This document shows positions 14,884-16,353 of a stretch of DNA of 16,353 nt, piece after piece (position 1 is the first letter of the stretch; every line of letters begins with the position of its first letter). The notes below the pieces were generated by a model, which did not search any database, was not told the origin of the DNA, and was given only the letters and a program-made list of their open reading frames with translations. The translations under genes were made by a program, and so were the position numbers. The stretch comes from Nitrospiria bacterium (GTDB lineage Bacteria; Nitrospirota; Nitrospiria; JACQBZ01), in contig CAKKOZ010000096.1 of assembly GCA_919901335.1 (NCBI GenBank), positions 43,052-59,404 on the forward strand, in the 5' to 3' direction.

Positions 14884-15213
14884 TTACAACTCTTCTCCTT
14901 CGGACGCGGCCGCACGGTTCTTGGAACTCATTGCGGGGTTCGGCGGGCGGAGATGCGCCATTTCTTCCTCCATGCGTTGCAGGGTCTTGCGTTGGCGCCT
15001 TAATTCCAGGCGTATCCGGATCCATTCCGGGAAAACCATCAGACCGGTCAGGAGCATTCCGATGATGAATGCGCCGGCGACGAGTTGATAGACCGGAATC
15101 GGCGGCGTAGCCAGACCAAAGAAATACTGGAGCGCCACCATCGGCCCGGTGTTCTTGACGACGATGGTGAAACCCAGCAGCAGTATCAGTATGAAGATCA
15201 GAGCGCGGATCAT
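14884..15213 (-). CDS. LapA/DUF1049 domain membrane protein
   Basis: This 109-residue protein has two predicted membrane helices, residues 2-20 (RALIFILILLLGFTIVV) and 41-61 (VYQLVAGAFIIGMLLTGLMV). Between them is the short loop KNTGPMVALQYFFG that typifies the DUF1049/LapA_dom family. A charged coiled-coil tail (63-88, rich in Arg/Glu/Leu) follows, then a disordered end. E. coli LapA works with LapB in controlling lipopolysaccharide synthesis, but many bacterial members are uncharacterised and no lapB is visible here. Its ATG overlaps the stop of the HIT gene (ATGA, 15210-15213), so translation is coupled. Confidence 0.85.
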   Translation of the reverse strand: MIRALIFILILLLGFTIVVKNTGPMVALQYFFGLATPPIPVYQLVAGAFIIGMLLTGLMVFPEWIRIRLELRRQRKTLQRMEEEMAHLRPPNPAMSSKNRAAASEGEEL

Positions 15214-15749
15214 CGTTTCACCTTGATCTTCGCGGTTCTGGCCCGGCCGCGGGCCTTGGCCCTGTTCCGGACGGTCTGAAACAGCGGGAGAAGTTTGTCG
15301 TAACTGGATTCAAGATGCTCCGGGATGACGCGGGTGTCGGTCAGCACCGGCATGAAGTTGGTGTCGCCGTTCCATCGGGGAACGATATGGAGGTGGACGT
15401 GCGACTCGATTCCGGCGCCGGCCTCCCGTCCCTGATTGATCCCAAGATTGAAGGCGTCCGGCTTGTAGGCGAGCCGAAGAGCCTTCATGGCCCGTTGTGT
15501 CGTCCGCATCAGGTCCGCGAGCGTCGGCGGGTCGAGGTCCTCGATCGAGCCGACGTGCCGGTAGGGGGTGATCAGCAGATGTCCGTTGCTGTAGGGATAC
15601 AGATTCATCATCACAAACGCATGCCGCCCGCGGTACAGTATCAGGTTGGACCGGTCATGCTTCTGTTTTGTTTTTACGCAAAAGATGCAGCCTTTGGGCT
15701 GACCGTTCTTCAGATAGGGCATGCGCCACGGCGCCCAGAGACGCTTCAT
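15210..15749 (-). CDS. HIT family nucleotide hydrolase/phosphorylase
   Basis: HIT proteins act on nucleoside phosphate esters such as Ap4A or AMP conjugates. The 179-residue protein carries the active-site triad ESHVHLHIVPRW (H117, H119, H121). It also has CIFC at 21-24, a zinc-site pair common in this branch. The opening MKRLWAPWRMPYLKN, together with NLYPYSNGHLLITPYRH and FNLGINQGREAGAGI, matches the Ap4A phosphorylase-like/FHIT group. Residues 160-179 form an unusually basic tail (RNRAKARGRARTAKIKVKR) beyond the catalytic core. Both ends overlap their neighbours by ATGA: the glycosylase gene upstream and lapA downstream. The exact substrate is not predictable by eye. Confidence 0.93.
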   Translation of the reverse strand: MKRLWAPWRMPYLKNGQPKGCIFCVKTKQKHDRSNLILYRGRHAFVMMNLYPYSNGHLLITPYRHVGSIEDLDPPTLADLMRTTQRAMKALRLAYKPDAFNLGINQGREAGAGIESHVHLHIVPRWNGDTNFMPVLTDTRVIPEHLESSYDKLLPLFQTVRNRAKARGRARTAKIKVKR

Positions 15750-16353
15750 TGGGACGCCCCGCCTCCGGACACCCGTCCGGTCAGGTTGAGTTCACGCATA
15801 ATCATTTGCATATCTTCCCACACCCGTTTCTTCTCCTCCGGGTTGCGTAACAGGTAGGCCGGATGGAAGGTCGGCATGACCTTGATCCCGGCCGGGGAAC
15901 CATCGGAGAATAAGATCGGTAGATTATGAAACCGTCCGCGAAGCTGCGAGATCTTCTGGCCGGTGCCCAGAAGCGTCTGGGCCGCAAAGGTTCCCAGCGC
16001 GCAGATCACTTTCGGCCTCAGGGTCTCGATTTGTCGCTGGATAAAAGGGGAGCAGGACGCGATCTCATCCGGTTCCGGATTGCGGTTGCCGGGCGGGCGG
16101 CATTTGATGATGTTTACGATATAAACATCTTCCCGCTTGAGTTCCATCGCCTCGATGATTCGGGTGAGAAGCTGTCCGGCCTTCCCGACAAAGGGCAGGG
16201 CCTGACGGTCTTCCTCTTCGCCCGGGGCCTCGCCCACGAACATCAGGTCGGCTTCCGAATCGCCCGTTCCGAACACGAGATGGGTCCGGCCGGAATGGAG
16301 CTTGCACCGCGTGCAGTCGCCGATCTCAGCGCGAAGGGCGGCGAGCGCGGCGG
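15746..16353 (-). CDS. Family 4 uracil-DNA glycosylase, iron-sulfur type (partial, 5' end off window)
   Basis: This enzyme excises uracil from DNA as the first step of base excision repair. The frame is open to the right edge, so the true start lies outside. A GTG at 16276 is internal, because upstream codons encode the family N-terminus EIGDCTRCKLHSGRTHLVFG. Motif A is GEAPGEEED, followed by PFVGKAGQLL, and motif B is TFHPAYLLR. All four cysteines expected for the 4Fe-4S cluster are visible: the CTRC pair, the Cys of CRPPGNRNPEPDE and the Cys of EIASC. Family 4 enzymes are typical of thermophiles but are also widespread in mesophiles. It is the first visible gene of the mutS-containing cluster, and its stop overlaps the HIT start by four bases. 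Confidence 0.95.
   Translation of the reverse strand, partial: AALAALRAEIGDCTRCKLHSGRTHLVFGTGDSEADLMFVGEAPGEEEDRQALPFVGKAGQLLTRIIEAMELKREDVYIVNIIKCRPPGNRNPEPDEIASCSPFIQRQIETLRPKVICALGTFAAQTLLGTGQKISQLRGRFHNLPILFSDGSPAGIKVMPTFHPAYLLRNPEEKKRVWEDMQMIMRELNLTGRVSGGGASQ

Noticed and set aside
14867..15025. A 53-residue N-terminal extension of MutS (open frame to 15025)
   Set aside because: The extra residues are Pro/Arg/Gly-rich, overlap the lapA coding region and do not resemble MutS. MSDLTPLMKQYTEIK at 14866 is the standard N-terminus.
1..16353. CRISPR array, prophage, IS or toxin-antitoxin cassette
   Set aside because: No spaced direct repeats, transposase, integrase, attachment sites or small antitoxin-like pairs were seen on either strand.

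Overview
This is a chromosomal window from a GC-rich bacterium. It is almost fully coding and holds two convergent housekeeping gene clusters. The phylum cannot be fixed by eye. The gene order, the LapA-like membrane protein and the two dispersed-repeat types are compatible with a Gram-negative lineage such as Nitrospirota or a neighbouring phylum, but that is only a weak inference. Apart from two short repeat-like segments there is no sign of phage, plasmid, IS, CRISPR, tRNA or rRNA.

Plus strand, 1-10710: a version of the conserved transcription/translation/RNA-decay cluster. The order is probable rimP end, nusA, infB, DUF503 (ylxP), rbfA, a DHH/DHHA1 phosphoesterase, truB, rpsO, pnp and an M16 zinc peptidase. 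It links transcription elongation and antitermination (NusA), initiation (IF2), 30S maturation (RbfA, S15), tRNA modification (TruB) and RNA turnover (DHH nuclease, PNPase). Compared with the Bacillus arrangement, ylxR/ylxQ are missing between nusA and infB, and ribF is missing between truB and rpsO. The DHH protein between rbfA and truB is not a textbook NrnA: its motif I reads like the NrnB/COG2404 type.

Two places in this operon look invaded by small repeats. A 28-bp near-perfect palindrome is translated in frame as RGGSRTAPT at the N-terminus of the DHH protein. The 201-bp rpsO-pnp spacer carries two hairpins, a possible 23-codon leader ORF, an AT-rich tandem repeat, and an A7G8 homopolymer run that serves as the pnp ribosome-binding site.

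Minus strand, 16353-10732: a compact, translationally coupled cluster read right to left. The order is family-4 uracil-DNA glycosylase (cut by the window edge), HIT-family protein, LapA/DUF1049 membrane protein, mutS, and a three-domain signalling protein. The first three genes are joined by ATGA overlaps, and the signalling gene overlaps the end of mutS by 26 nt. Two genes are DNA repair enzymes.

The last gene is the most unusual protein here. It fuses an N-terminal Rossmann nucleotide-binding domain (GGGRGG) to a GAF domain and an apparently active GGDEF diguanylate cyclase (GGEEF plus an RxxD inhibitory site). This suggests cyclic-di-GMP synthesis controlled by a dinucleotide or another Rossmann ligand. 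The two clusters converge with only 21 bp between their stop codons and no visible terminator.
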